A stretch of DNA of 64,000 bases from BRH-c54 sp965284565 (lineage in GTDB: Bacteria > Bacteroidota > Bacteroidia > Flavobacteriales_E > Vicingaceae): the NCBI GenBank assembly GCA_965284565.1, contig OZ260100.1, positions 124,001 through 188,000 on the forward strand, given 5' to 3'. The position numbers were made by a program, and so were the translations under genes. The notes beneath the pieces are model-generated. The model was not told the DNA's origin and searched no databases. It saw only the letters and a program-made list of their open reading frames with translations. Positions 44,636 to 52,779 of the stretch are shown here, one piece after another (within the stretch, counting starts at the first letter, position 1; every line of letters starts with the position of its first letter).

Positions 44636-45382
44636 ATGAATTTATTTGAGATAGATTATATTTGGATTTTTCTTCTAATTCTACCTGTAGTAGCATTTAT
44701 GTATGCAGCTGTCGGACATGGTGGAGCAAGCGGCTATTTGGCATTAATGGCTCTTTTTAGTTTTGCTCCTGACACCATGAAACCTACGGCTTTACTACTA
44801 AATTTATTTGTTGCTGCTATCTCTTTTATTCATTATGCTAAATCGGGGTACTTTAATAAAAAACTATTCTTATCGTTTGCTATTGCCTCTATTCCATTAG
44901 CTTTTGTAGGTGGTTTAATAGAAGTTGATGCAGCTATCTACAAAAAGGTGTTAGCGATTTTACTAATTTTTGCCATTCTAAAAATGCTCAATGTTTTTGG
45001 AAAAGAAAGCGACACTATTAAAGATGTAAAAGTATGGCAAGGATTAAGTATCGGAGGAATTATTGGCTTTTTCTCAGGGTTAATTGGTATTGGCGGAGGT
45101 ATAATTCTTAGTCCTGTAATTTTATTAATGAAATGGGGAAAAATGAAAGAAGCCGCTGCTGTTTCTGCTTTATTTATTTGGGTTAACTCTGCTGCAGCAA
45201 TGGGCGGACAACTAAGTAGCGGAGTAAAAATAGACGCTCAAGCATTTTTATTGGTTGGAATTGCTGTAATTGGCGGATTTTTAGGTGGTTATTTAGGAAG
45301 TAAAAAATTCAATAATCAAGGATTAAGATACATGCTGGCATTTGTGCTTTTAATCGCCTGCATAAAATTATTTTTGACTTAA
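44636..45382 (+). CDS. TauE/SafE (TSUP) family membrane permease
   Basis: 248 residues with about 8 membrane helices. The family pattern is visible: GHGGASGYLALMALF near the N-terminus and its repeat GLIGIGGGIILSPVILLMKWGKMKEAAAVSALF in the second half (two inverted TSUP repeats). Members export sulfite, sulfoacetate or related sulfur anions. The substrate is not determined here. It lies 89 bases after the Crp/Fnr gene. A variant -7 element TACTTTAG at 44612-44619 has no Fnr-like box at the standard distance. Confidence 0.9.
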   Translation: MNLFEIDYIWIFLLILPVVAFMYAAVGHGGASGYLALMALFSFAPDTMKPTALLLNLFVAAISFIHYAKSGYFNKKLFLSFAIASIPLAFVGGLIEVDAAIYKKVLAILLIFAILKMLNVFGKESDTIKDVKVWQGLSIGGIIGFFSGLIGIGGGIILSPVILLMKWGKMKEAAAVSALFIWVNSAAAMGGQLSSGVKIDAQAFLLVGIAVIGGFLGGYLGSKKFNNQGLRYMLAFVLLIACIKLFLT

Positions 45383-45423
45383 CTTTCTATTTATTCAAAT
45401 TGACAATTTTTGTCACAACTTAA

Positions 45424-45466
45424 TGACATTTATCATAATCAAATTAACTGTAATAGTCTAATTTTG
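45424..45466 (+). promoter_or_regulatory. Fnr-like box and -7 element of tnaA
   Basis: Box TGAC-ATTT-ATCA at 45424-45435 (centre 45429.5) with flanking A and T, and -7 element TAATTTTG at 45459-45466 (centre 45462.5); spacing 33.0. The transcript would start near 45470, leaving a 180-nt leader. Confidence 0.78.
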
Positions 45467-45473
45467 CCGATAG

Positions 45474-45566
45474 ATGTTACAAAAACATACATACTACATG
45501 CTTTCTCGCATAAAAGCTCCTGCTTGTTACAAAAACATTAAGCAGCGAGATCCTTTGTATCTCTAA
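45474..45566 (+). CDS. Possible leader peptide (30 codons) upstream of tnaA
   Basis: ATG at 45474 opens a 30-residue frame (MLQKHTYYMLSRIKAPACYK, then 10 more) four bases after the predicted transcript start and ends at TAA 45564-45566. It sits where E. coli has tnaC, but it lacks tryptophan and shows no tnaC likeness. Whether it is translated is unknown. A hairpin (45547-45563) abuts its stop codon. Confidence 0.3.
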   Translation: MLQKHTYYMLSRIKAPACYKNIKQRDPLYL

Positions 45567-45630
45567 AGGAATTCCACTATTTTATTATAAAAATTTATTT
45601 CAATCTTTACGGCTGAGGGTTTTCAGTCGT
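45475..45630 (+). promoter_or_regulatory. Structured 5' leader of tnaA
   Basis: Contains a 14-bp direct repeat TGTTACAAAAACAT at 45475-45488 and 45525-45538; the second copy lies in the loop of CTGCTT/AAGCAG (45520-45525, 45540-45545). Hairpin GAGAT/ATCTC follows at 45547-45563, and ACGGCTGA/TCAGTCGT (one G-U, six-base loop) at 45609-45630, 20 bases before the ATG. Post-initiation control is inferred from the structure only. Confidence 0.5.
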
Positions 45631-45650
45631 ACGCTAAAATCAAAAAACAG

Positions 45651-47030
45651 ATGAAACACAAAACCATTATAGAGCCTTTTAAAATTAAGTCGGTAGAACC
45701 CATTTATATGTCCACCGAAGAAGAAAGAAAAGCATTTTTAAAAAAAGCACATTACAACACATTTTTACTCCAATCGGAACAAGTAATTATAGATTTTCTT
45801 ACCGATAGCGGCACCTCAGCAATGAGTGCCGAACAGTGGGCAGGAATTATGCGTGGTGATGAATCTTATGCCGGTTCAAAATCTTGGAAAAGAATGGAAA
45901 AAGCAGTAAAACACCTCACAGGAATGGAATATATTTTGCCGACTCATCAAGGAAGAGCTGCCGAGAGAATTATTTACGGATATTTAGGAGGAAAAGGCAA
46001 AACATTTATCAGCAATACACACTTTGACACTACTCGTGCCAATATAGAATTTTCGGGTGCTGAAGCAATAGACATTGTAATTGACGAAGCTCATGACCCG
46101 GCATTAATTCATCCTTTTAAAGGGAATATGAATACCGAAAAATTAGAAAAACTAATTGTAGAAAAAGGCGCTAAAAATATTGGAGCTGTTATCCTAACTG
46201 TAACCAATAATAGTGGTGGCGGACAACCGATAAGCATGCAAAATGCCAAAGAAGTTAGTGCTATTTGTAAAAAACACAAGGTAATGTTATTGTTAGATTG
46301 CTGTAGGGTTGCTGAAAATGCTTATTTCATCAAACACCGAGAAGAAGGTTTTGAAAATCATAGCTACGAACAAATTGCACAAGAAATGTTTGCCTTAACA
46401 GATGGTGCAGCCATGAGTGCCAAAAAAGATGCACTTATTAATATGGGAGGATTTTTAGCCTTAAAAGATAGTGCAATTGCAGAAGCATGTACCAACTTAT
46501 TAATCATTACAGAAGGGTTTTCAACTTACGGTGGTTTATCGGGTAGAGATATGGAAGCATTAGCAATAGGTTTAAAAGAAGTATTTGAACCTGCTTATTT
46601 AGAATATAGAATTAAAAGTACCGCCTATTTGGGCGAACATTTACACAAAATGGGTGTTCCGGTAATGATGCCTATTGGCGGACATGCTGTATATATTGAT
46701 GCAAAAAAACTATATGATCATATTCCTGTTAATGAATATCCTGGACAAGCTCTAGCTTGTGAGCTTTATTTAAAAGCAGGAATTAGAACTGTAGAAATAG
46801 GTTCTGTAATGTTTGGAAAATATGATGAAAACGGAAAATTAATTCCTGCACCAATGGAGTTGGTGCGTTTGGCAATTCCTAGAAGAGTTTACACACAAAG
46901 CCATATTGAATATGTAATTGAAACTTTTGATGAAATACTCCAAAACAAAAAACAAGTTAAAGGGTATCAGATTAAAAAAGAAACTCAATTTTTACGTCAC
47001 TTTACAGCTCATTTTGAGCCTAATGAATAA
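45651..47030 (+). CDS. tnaA: Tryptophanase
   Basis: 459 residues; PLP enzyme splitting tryptophan to indole, pyruvate and ammonia. Visible: HQGRAAERI, TVTNNSGGGQPISM, and the PLP-lysine segment AMSAKKDALINMGG. The C-terminal LRHFTAHF keeps the histidine typical of tryptophanase where tyrosine phenol-lyase has phenylalanine, and ALACELYLKAGIRTVEIGS also follows tryptophanase. Tyrosine phenol-lyase is the alternative. No adjacent tryptophan permease. Fnr-like box upstream, long structured leader, strong terminator downstream. Confidence 0.92.
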   Translation: MKHKTIIEPFKIKSVEPIYMSTEEERKAFLKKAHYNTFLLQSEQVIIDFLTDSGTSAMSAEQWAGIMRGDESYAGSKSWKRMEKAVKHLTGMEYILPTHQGRAAERIIYGYLGGKGKTFISNTHFDTTRANIEFSGAEAIDIVIDEAHDPALIHPFKGNMNTEKLEKLIVEKGAKNIGAVILTVTNNSGGGQPISMQNAKEVSAICKKHKVMLLLDCCRVAENAYFIKHREEGFENHSYEQIAQEMFALTDGAAMSAKKDALINMGGFLALKDSAIAEACTNLLIITEGFSTYGGLSGRDMEALAIGLKEVFEPAYLEYRIKSTAYLGEHLHKMGVPVMMPIGGHAVYIDAKKLYDHIPVNEYPGQALACELYLKAGIRTVEIGSVMFGKYDENGKLIPAPMELVRLAIPRRVYTQSHIEYVIETFDEILQNKKQVKGYQIKKETQFLRHFTAHFEPNE

Positions 47031-47042
47031 TTAAAAAACAAA

Positions 47043-47077
47043 AAAAATCCCTTGAGTACATTACTCAAGGGATTTTT
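47043..47077. terminator. Strong bidirectional terminator after tnaA
   Basis: A 16-bp perfect inverted repeat (47043-47058 and 47062-47077; core TCCCTTGAGTA/TACTCAAGGGA) with a three-base loop, flanked by A and T runs. It serves tnaA (plus) and the convergent cNMP-domain gene (minus). Confidence 0.92.
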
Positions 47078-47092
47078 AAATCAACCTAACCT

Positions 47093-47515
47093 TTACCTAA
47101 CAGAATAAATGGGATTATTTTCTATTTGTTTTATAACTGAACTCAAATACCGAATCAACTCTAGTGATAAACTATTTTCATTAATTAAAAACTGTTTAAA
47201 TTTTTCTATTTCAACAACATGTAATTCGGAACTTGTTTTAACTATCGCAGAATAGGTACATTTTTTATTATCAAAAATTAAATCTAAACCAACAATATCT
47301 CCTTTTTTATGTTCCATAATTTCAACTTCACAATCTGCTCCCGATTTTACCAATGAAATTTCACCTTTTTCTAACAAATAAATATAAGTTGGCATTTCCC
47401 CTTCAGAAAAAAGTACTTCTCCTTTATCATAAGCTTTAAAAAAGTCAGCAATGTGCTTTACTTTATCTATAAGCTCTTTAGATAATTTTATTGTATGTCG
47501 TTTATTAATATTCAA
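47093..47515 (-). CDS. Stand-alone cyclic-nucleotide-binding-domain protein without HTH
   Basis: 140 residues, all one cNMP-binding-like beta-barrel: KGEVLFSEGEMPTYIYLLEKGEISLV, then KGDIVGLDLIFDNKKCTYSAIVKT. It ends in the usual long helix but stops before any winged HTH (a full Crp/Fnr protein is about 220-240 residues). It cannot bind DNA by itself in the family's manner. It could dimerise with a Crp/Fnr protein or sense a ligand. The stop codon is followed by a regular terminator, so truncation is not obviously recent. Its promoter has a perfect Fnr-like box. Confidence 0.85.
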   Translation of the reverse strand: MNINKRHTIKLSKELIDKVKHIADFFKAYDKGEVLFSEGEMPTYIYLLEKGEISLVKSGADCEVEIMEHKKGDIVGLDLIFDNKKCTYSAIVKTSSELHVVEIEKFKQFLINENSLSLELIRYLSSVIKQIENNPIYSVR

Positions 47516-47541
47516 AATATAATTAATCTTTAAAAACTAAA

Positions 47542-47584
47542 CAAAAGTAACTGTTATTCAATGCTTTAAAAATGACATTCGTCA
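47542..47584 (-). promoter_or_regulatory. Fnr-like box and -7 element of the cNMP-domain gene
   Basis: Box TGAC-ATTC-GTCA at 47573-47584, a perfect palindrome with outer A..T (centre 47578.5). The minus-strand -7 element reads CAAAAGTA on the plus strand at 47542-47549 (centre 47545.5); spacing 33.0. Confidence 0.78.
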
Positions 47585-47618
47585 TATTCAAATATGATTA
47601 AATTCGTTAATTTTTCTG

Positions 47619-48338
47619 TCAATCAAATATATTGGCAGTTCTGTAGAGTTTTTTCATATCAAGAACCCTGATATCTTTACCAGCCAACTGAATTATTTTA
47701 TCTTTATCCAGCTCCGACAACATTCTTATAGATGTTTCTGTTGTGGTTCCTGCAATATTGGCAATTTCTCTTCTGGTTAGTGTGGAGTCTATCGTTTTTC
47801 CATCATCTTTTAATCCATAGGCTTCATTCAGTAGTAATAAAGCTTCTGCAATTCTTTCCCTAACATGTTTCTGAGCCATATGAATAATGCTTTCCTCTGC
47901 TCTTTTTAAATCTTCAGAAAGTATATTCATAAAACTAAAAGTTAAGTTACTATTAGTTTTAATCAATTCTATAATATAAGCTTTAGAAATAAAACAAACC
48001 TCTGTATCTTCTATGGCTGTTGCTGAAGCGTAATAGGTATTATTATTAAAAATGGAACGGTAACCAATAATATTCGAAGCCTTTGCCAACCTAACAATCT
48101 GATCTTTACCTTCGTCTCCCATTTTATGAATTTTTACCTTGCCTTTATAAATACAATAAATACCGTGAGGCTGATTTCCCTCACTAAAAACCAATTGTCC
48201 TTTTTTAAAAAAAAGATTTCTTTTATGCTCCGATAAATTTTCAATCTCATGTAAATTTAAATTACAAAAGACAGAAACACCATTTTTCTTATGGTCGCAC
48301 GCTGTACACGAAGGAATATTTATCTTGTTAAGAGACAT
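47619..48338 (-). CDS. Fnr-like regulator with possible 4Fe-4S cysteine cluster
   Basis: 239 residues. N-terminal cysteines C11, C14 and C25 (SCTACDHKKNG ... FCNLNLHEI) plus C115 in EDTEVCFIS line up with the four cluster ligands of E. coli FNR (the last spacing is 90 against 93 residues), although C14 to C25 is longer than in FNR. A cNMP-like barrel, dimer helix and winged HTH with TLTRREIANIAGTTTETSIRMLSEL follow; the E-x3-R pair of the recognition helix is kept. The longer frame starts at 48368, upstream of the predicted transcript start (about 48352), so ATG 48338 is used. It shares a box with moeA and may regulate itself. Confidence 0.88.
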   Translation of the reverse strand: MSLNKINIPSCTACDHKKNGVSVFCNLNLHEIENLSEHKRNLFFKKGQLVFSEGNQPHGIYCIYKGKVKIHKMGDEGKDQIVRLAKASNIIGYRSIFNNNTYYASATAIEDTEVCFISKAYIIELIKTNSNLTFSFMNILSEDLKRAEESIIHMAQKHVRERIAEALLLLNEAYGLKDDGKTIDSTLTRREIANIAGTTTETSIRMLSELDKDKIIQLAGKDIRVLDMKKLYRTANIFD

Positions 48339-48355
48339 AACTTTAATTTTACCTA

Positions 48356-48429
48356 CAAATTTGTTCACTTTTTTTGGAAAAATTCCTGATATAAATCAGT
48401 TCTCTAAGTATTTTTTACATTTATCTTTA
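48356..48429. promoter_or_regulatory. Shared Fnr-like box between divergent fnr-like gene and moeA
   Basis: Box TGAT-ATAA-ATCA at 48387-48398 (centre 48392.5). On the plus strand a -7-like TATCTTTA (48422-48429, centre 48425.5) serves moeA. On the minus strand CAAATTTG (48356-48363, centre 48359.5) serves the fnr-like gene. Both are 33.0 bp from the box, and each has one mismatch to TAnnTTTG. Confidence 0.7.
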
Positions 48430-48452
48430 CAAAAACCAATATTTTCGGCATT

Positions 48453-49628
48453 ATGATATCTGTTTCTGAAGCACAACAACTTATTATTAAACATACATCT
48501 ATTGGTAAAACCACAACAATTGCTTTGGCAGATGCTCTTAATTATGTTTTAGCAGAAGATATTACTGCCCCAATACCTATCCCTCCATTTAATCAATCTG
48601 CTGTAGATGGTTATGCTTTTTGCTTTAACACCAATAACAATAGTTATACAATTGTAGATGAAATTCCTGCCGGAGATACCAGAAAAATAGATATCAACGC
48701 CAATGAAGCTGCAAGAATTTTTACAGGTTCAAAAGTGCCTGAAAATTGCGACACTGTTATTATGCAAGAGTTTACTAAAGTGGAAAACAATCAACTTTTT
48801 ATTGATGATGAGAATTTAAAAACAGGCGGAAATATTCGCACCAAAGGGTATCAAATTAAACAAGGAGATACTGCATTAAGCAAAGGAACTATTTTAAATC
48901 CGGCAGCTATAGGTTTTTTAGCTACCTTGGGTATTACTGAAGTAAGTGTTTTTACTTTCCCTAAAGTGAGCATTTTAATTACTGGAAACGAATTGGTTGC
49001 TCCCGGAGAACAACTTGATGAAGGTCAGATTTACGAGTCTAACAGTTTGATGCTAAAAACTGCATTTGAAAAGATGAATATTTCACCCACTATTAGCTAT
49101 CTAAAAGACAATCAGGAAGCTACTACCAACGCCATAACCAATGCACTTAATAATGCTGATATAGTAGTTTTATCAGGCGGTATTTCTGTTGGCGATTACG
49201 ATTTTGTTCAGCAAGGAATTTTAGAAAATAAAGTAAGTCAAATCTTTTATAAAGTAGCTCAAAAACCAGGAAAACCACTGTTTTTTGGCAAAAAAGAAAA
49301 CAAAGCAGTATTTGGTTTACCGGGAAATCCTGCAGCGGCACTTACTTGCTTTTATGAGTATATTTATCCTTACATCAATCTATCTTTTGGGTTGAAGCAA
49401 GCTTTTCTAAATCAGCTACAACTTCCCATTAGTAAAGACATTAAACAAAAACCGAGTAGAGCTACTTTTTTAAAAGCAACTACCGATTTTAAAACAGTTA
49501 CTCCTTTGGAAGGACAAAACTCTGATGCCTTACAATCTTTTGCTTATGCGAATGCTTTACTGCTCACTCCGGCTGATGCTGAAATTATAAAAAAAGGCGA
49601 ATTGGTAAATGTGCATCTGTTGCCTTAA
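48453..49628 (+). CDS. moeA: Molybdopterin molybdenumtransferase MoeA
   Basis: 391 residues; inserts molybdate into adenylylated molybdopterin. Family blocks: the N-terminal IPPFNQSAVDGYA, then the ARIFTGSKVPENCDTVIMQE segment, the MoaB-like core with ITGNELVAPGEQLDEGQIYESNS and VLSGGISVGDYDFV, and KPGKPLFFG...VFGLPGNPAAA. Transcription probably starts near 48433 under an Fnr-like box, which suggests cofactor supply for a molybdoenzyme used without oxygen. The molybdoenzyme itself is not in the window. Confidence 0.96.
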   Translation: MISVSEAQQLIIKHTSIGKTTTIALADALNYVLAEDITAPIPIPPFNQSAVDGYAFCFNTNNNSYTIVDEIPAGDTRKIDINANEAARIFTGSKVPENCDTVIMQEFTKVENNQLFIDDENLKTGGNIRTKGYQIKQGDTALSKGTILNPAAIGFLATLGITEVSVFTFPKVSILITGNELVAPGEQLDEGQIYESNSLMLKTAFEKMNISPTISYLKDNQEATTNAITNALNNADIVVLSGGISVGDYDFVQQGILENKVSQIFYKVAQKPGKPLFFGKKENKAVFGLPGNPAAALTCFYEYIYPYINLSFGLKQAFLNQLQLPISKDIKQKPSRATFLKATTDFKTVTPLEGQNSDALQSFAYANALLLTPADAEIIKKGELVNVHLLP

Positions 49629-49671
49629 AAATTTATTCGTTAAATTTGAGACAACCCAAAACTTATACACC

Positions 49672-49863
49672 ATGAAAAAAGACCATGTACCTGCCGGGAG
49701 CGATGTTTCTGCTGGAACTTATGAATGTAATAATTGCAAAAACCAAATAAAAGTACCTTCTGTTACTTCTTTACCTCCATGCCCGAAATGTAAACATGGC
49801 GATTGGAAAGTAATTAGTGGTAAAGGAGATGCTAAAGAAGACCCGTATCCAGATAGGGATTAA
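49672..49863 (+). CDS. Small zinc-ribbon protein
   Basis: 63 residues with two cysteine pairs, YECNNCKNQIKV and PPCPKCKHGDWKV, forming a rubredoxin-like or zinc-ribbon knuckle. The charged ends lack other features. A frame beginning at 49609 inside moeA is not the gene: the -7 element TAAATTTG at 49641-49648 supports the ATG at 49672. Similar short proteins are common in the phylum, function unknown. Confidence 0.82.
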   Translation: MKKDHVPAGSDVSAGTYECNNCKNQIKVPSVTSLPPCPKCKHGDWKVISGKGDAKEDPYPDRD

Positions 49864-49881
49864 TTTTCTTAAATGGGGAGA

Positions 49882-51270
49882 TTACTTTCCGATACAGAAT
49901 TTACTAAAAATGTTATCTAGCAGGTCATCTGTAGATATTTCTCCTGTAATTTGTCCTAAATGGTAAAGTGCCTGACGAATATCCATAGCCAAGAAATCTC
50001 CTGTAATTTGTTGGTCTAAGCCTTCTAAAACTCTTAACAAATATTCATTTGCTTGAGATAACGCCTCATGATGACGAGCATTGGTAACCACCGTATCATT
50101 AGTATTAACCAACCCTTCGGCAACACTTGTATATAACTTATTGGTAATTTCTTCTACATTTTTATTGTCTTTAGCTGCAATAAAAACCACATCATCTATC
50201 CCTTCAAATTTTTGTAACACTTCATGCTCGTTACCTTTGTCTATTTTATTGGCAATAACAAACATTTTTTTCTGCTTATTGCTAATGCGTTCTCTAATTT
50301 TTGCTACATCACTTTGTAGCTTTTCTTTCGAAATAGTTACCGCATCAACCATCAACAACACTACTAATGCTTGATCAATTTTTTCATACGATTTCTTTAT
50401 CCCCAACGACTCAATTTGGTCGGTAGTCTCTCTAATTCCTGCTGTATCTACAAACCTGAAATTAATGCCTTTAATATTCAATTCATCTTCAATCACATCT
50501 CTGGTAGTTCCTGCAATATCAGAAACTATGGCTCTTTCCTCATTCAGCAACGCATTCAGCAAAGTAGATTTTCCTACATTCGGTTCTCCAACAATGGCAA
50601 CGGGAACACCTGTTTTTATAACATTACCAACATTAAAAGATTGTATTAGTTGATGAAGTGTTTCGTGCAATTTAGTTACTAAATCTTTCAGTTGTTGTCT
50701 GTTGGCAAACTCCACATCTTCCTCACTAAAATCGAGTTCCAACTCAATTAAAGATGCAAAATGTATCAACTCTTCTCTCAGTTTTTTAATTTCATTACTA
50801 AAACCCCCACGCATTTGCTCCATTGCCAATTGATGTGTAGTTTCAGAGTTTGCAGCAATAACATCAGCAACCGCCTCAGCTTGAGACAAATCCATTTTAC
50901 CATTAAGAAAAGCACGCATGGTAAACTCACCATGTTGAGCATGTTTAGCTCCTTTTTTCAATAATAATTGTAGTACTTGCTGCTGAATATAAGGTGAGCC
51001 ATGAGTTGATATTTCCACAGCATTTTCGCCTGTAAAGGATTTTTTATCTTTAAAAATACTTACCAATACCTCATCAATAATTTTATCGTTTTCTCTTATT
51101 GTTCCAAAATGAATGGTATGAGATGGCACTTTTAGTAAATCTTTCCCATGAAAAACAGTATTCGCTATATTAATGGCATCTGACCCTGAAAGTCGTATAA
51201 TGGCTATAGCTCCAACACCGGGAGGAGTAGAAATAGCACAAATTGTATCTGTAAGTCGGTTATTATTCAT
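49882..51270 (-). CDS. mnmE: tRNA modification GTPase MnmE
   Basis: 462 residues; with MnmG it modifies U34 of certain tRNAs. N-terminal tetrahydrofolate-binding domain starts TICAISTPPGVGAIAIIRLSG; the G domain has GEPNVGKSTLLNALL, switch DIAGTTRD, DTAGIRET and NKID; the C-terminus is FCIGK with the essential cysteine. A longer start at 51300 is rejected because the minus-strand -7 element CAAAATTA (51276-51283) lies between. That element overlaps the stop codon of the upstream SGNH gene, and transcription would start next to the ATG, giving a leaderless mRNA. Confidence 0.97.
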   Translation of the reverse strand: MNNNRLTDTICAISTPPGVGAIAIIRLSGSDAINIANTVFHGKDLLKVPSHTIHFGTIRENDKIIDEVLVSIFKDKKSFTGENAVEISTHGSPYIQQQVLQLLLKKGAKHAQHGEFTMRAFLNGKMDLSQAEAVADVIAANSETTHQLAMEQMRGGFSNEIKKLREELIHFASLIELELDFSEEDVEFANRQQLKDLVTKLHETLHQLIQSFNVGNVIKTGVPVAIVGEPNVGKSTLLNALLNEERAIVSDIAGTTRDVIEDELNIKGINFRFVDTAGIRETTDQIESLGIKKSYEKIDQALVVLLMVDAVTISKEKLQSDVAKIRERISNKQKKMFVIANKIDKGNEHEVLQKFEGIDDVVFIAAKDNKNVEEITNKLYTSVAEGLVNTNDTVVTNARHHEALSQANEYLLRVLEGLDQQITGDFLAMDIRQALYHLGQITGEISTDDLLDNIFSKFCIGK

Positions 51271-51280
51271 AAAAACAAAA

Positions 51281-52720
51281 TTACGGATTAAGAGGCTCAT
51301 CTAGCTTATAATCTACATACATTTCGGTAAGTTTGTTATAAAACTCCTCAGCAATCTTTTTTGCTCCTTTAGGCGTAAAATGTGTATAATCTGAAGCTGC
51401 CAAAGGCGGGTCTGCATTTACCCATTTAGGCATAGAGTTTTTTCCACCCATTACTTCATACATATCCCAAAAAATACAATCTGTTGATAATGCTGCATCT
51501 TTTAACGCATCTCTTACTCCCTCTAACATAGGATAAGTAACGTAAGTTGTTTTTTCCTTAATAGACATATCACTCGGACCAATAACCATTATAGCAGCTT
51601 TTGGATTATTTCTTTTAATAAAATTTATTTGAGATTTAAACCAATTTCCGTAATCTTCACATTCTTTTTCTGATTTGATATAAGGCATTACATTTCCTCC
51701 AAATTGCAGAATAATTAAGTCGGGTGAAAGGTTTGCAAAAGCATTTGCCATCAAAGTTTTGTCAAGTTTGGTAAAAATTGTTCCTGAAGAACCCCTAAGC
51801 GGAATATTATCCATTACCACTCCGGTATTTCCTTCTAATGAAAGTGCATAAACATCAGGACTATCTTTACCTTTAAAATTGATTAAAATTTCTTCTGGAG
51901 TAGTATTAAAATTAGCAGTAATAACCTCAAAAGGAGAATTAGGAGCTAACTTACCTTCTTTAGCTACAGTTCCATCAACAATAATTTCGTAATCTACATA
52001 AGTTACCATATTGCTGAGCATTATTTTTAGTTGGGTATATTGTTTTGTTTTTCCGTAAGATGCTTTGGGTTTATTAATCTTAATCCATGCTTCATTATCT
52101 GGAAGCTCATCTAAAAAAGTGGTTTGAGGCATTGGAGCAAACCTACTAAAACTAATTAGTGGCCCGTATCGTTGATGTGTTATAGTAGAATCTTTTGCTC
52201 CATAACCGGCATAACGCTGCCAATTTTCGGAATAACTAATATTCACACTCATTTTTGGAGCAATATCTACCACAGGAAAAAGCCCTACGCCTATACCTCC
52301 AAATTTAGTTTGTAATTCATTTCTAATATATGAAGTTATTCTATCTACTTCAATTTGAGAATCGCCATAATGCATGATACGGACTTTCTTTTTCTGAGCA
52401 TTTTCTAACGCTTCAAAAAAACGATGCAAAGCTGGTATAGACTTATCTGTAACTTGTAGTTTTTTTCTATACGCTGCTAATGAATCTAATTTTTGTTTGA
52501 TAATAGTAGAATCTATTTGCGATATTTTTTCTTTCACCATGGTAGAATCATCAAACAAAATGGCTAAATCTTTCTCATAATTTTCTATGCTGTCTGACCT
52601 ATTTTCCATTCCAAAAAACTCATTAGGAGTAGGAAATTGCAATTCGTATTTTCCTAATTTAATCCCCTCGGCAGGAAAAACAAACATGACCAAAAAAAGC
52701 AAAAGAAATACTGCTACCAA
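51281..52720 (-). CDS. SGNH/GDSL-like hydrolase, membrane-anchored
   Basis: At least 479 residues. A single N-terminal membrane helix (VAVFLLLFLVMFVFP) is followed by a polar region with coiled character. Then comes an SGNH hydrolase core with catalytic serine block RIMHYGDSQIEVDR, LIILQFGGNVMPY, MVIGPSDMSIK and the late DYTHFTPKGAKKIAEEF with D and H. Substrate may be acyl groups on wall or polysaccharide. The only listed start is TTG 52720, but the frame continues upstream with protein-like sequence (KDSEEITPLETAPKAKIVS) as far as an ATT at 52799-52801, overlapping the LysM gene. Part of the PSP1-gldH-LysM operon. Confidence 0.83.
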   Translation of the reverse strand: MVAVFLLLFLVMFVFPAEGIKLGKYELQFPTPNEFFGMENRSDSIENYEKDLAILFDDSTMVKEKISQIDSTIIKQKLDSLAAYRKKLQVTDKSIPALHRFFEALENAQKKKVRIMHYGDSQIEVDRITSYIRNELQTKFGGIGVGLFPVVDIAPKMSVNISYSENWQRYAGYGAKDSTITHQRYGPLISFSRFAPMPQTTFLDELPDNEAWIKINKPKASYGKTKQYTQLKIMLSNMVTYVDYEIIVDGTVAKEGKLAPNSPFEVITANFNTTPEEILINFKGKDSPDVYALSLEGNTGVVMDNIPLRGSSGTIFTKLDKTLMANAFANLSPDLIILQFGGNVMPYIKSEKECEDYGNWFKSQINFIKRNNPKAAIMVIGPSDMSIKEKTTYVTYPMLEGVRDALKDAALSTDCIFWDMYEVMGGKNSMPKWVNADPPLAASDYTHFTPKGAKKIAEEFYNKLTEMYVDYKLDEPLNP

Positions 52721-52779
52721 CGTTACAAACGTTATTAGTGGAGAAACTATTTTAGCTTTTGGTGCTGTTTCTAAAGGTG

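Noticed and set aside
45474..45566. Equating the tnaA leader frame with TnaC
   Set aside because: The 30-codon frame has no tryptophan codon and no TnaC likeness; kept only as a low-confidence leader frame.
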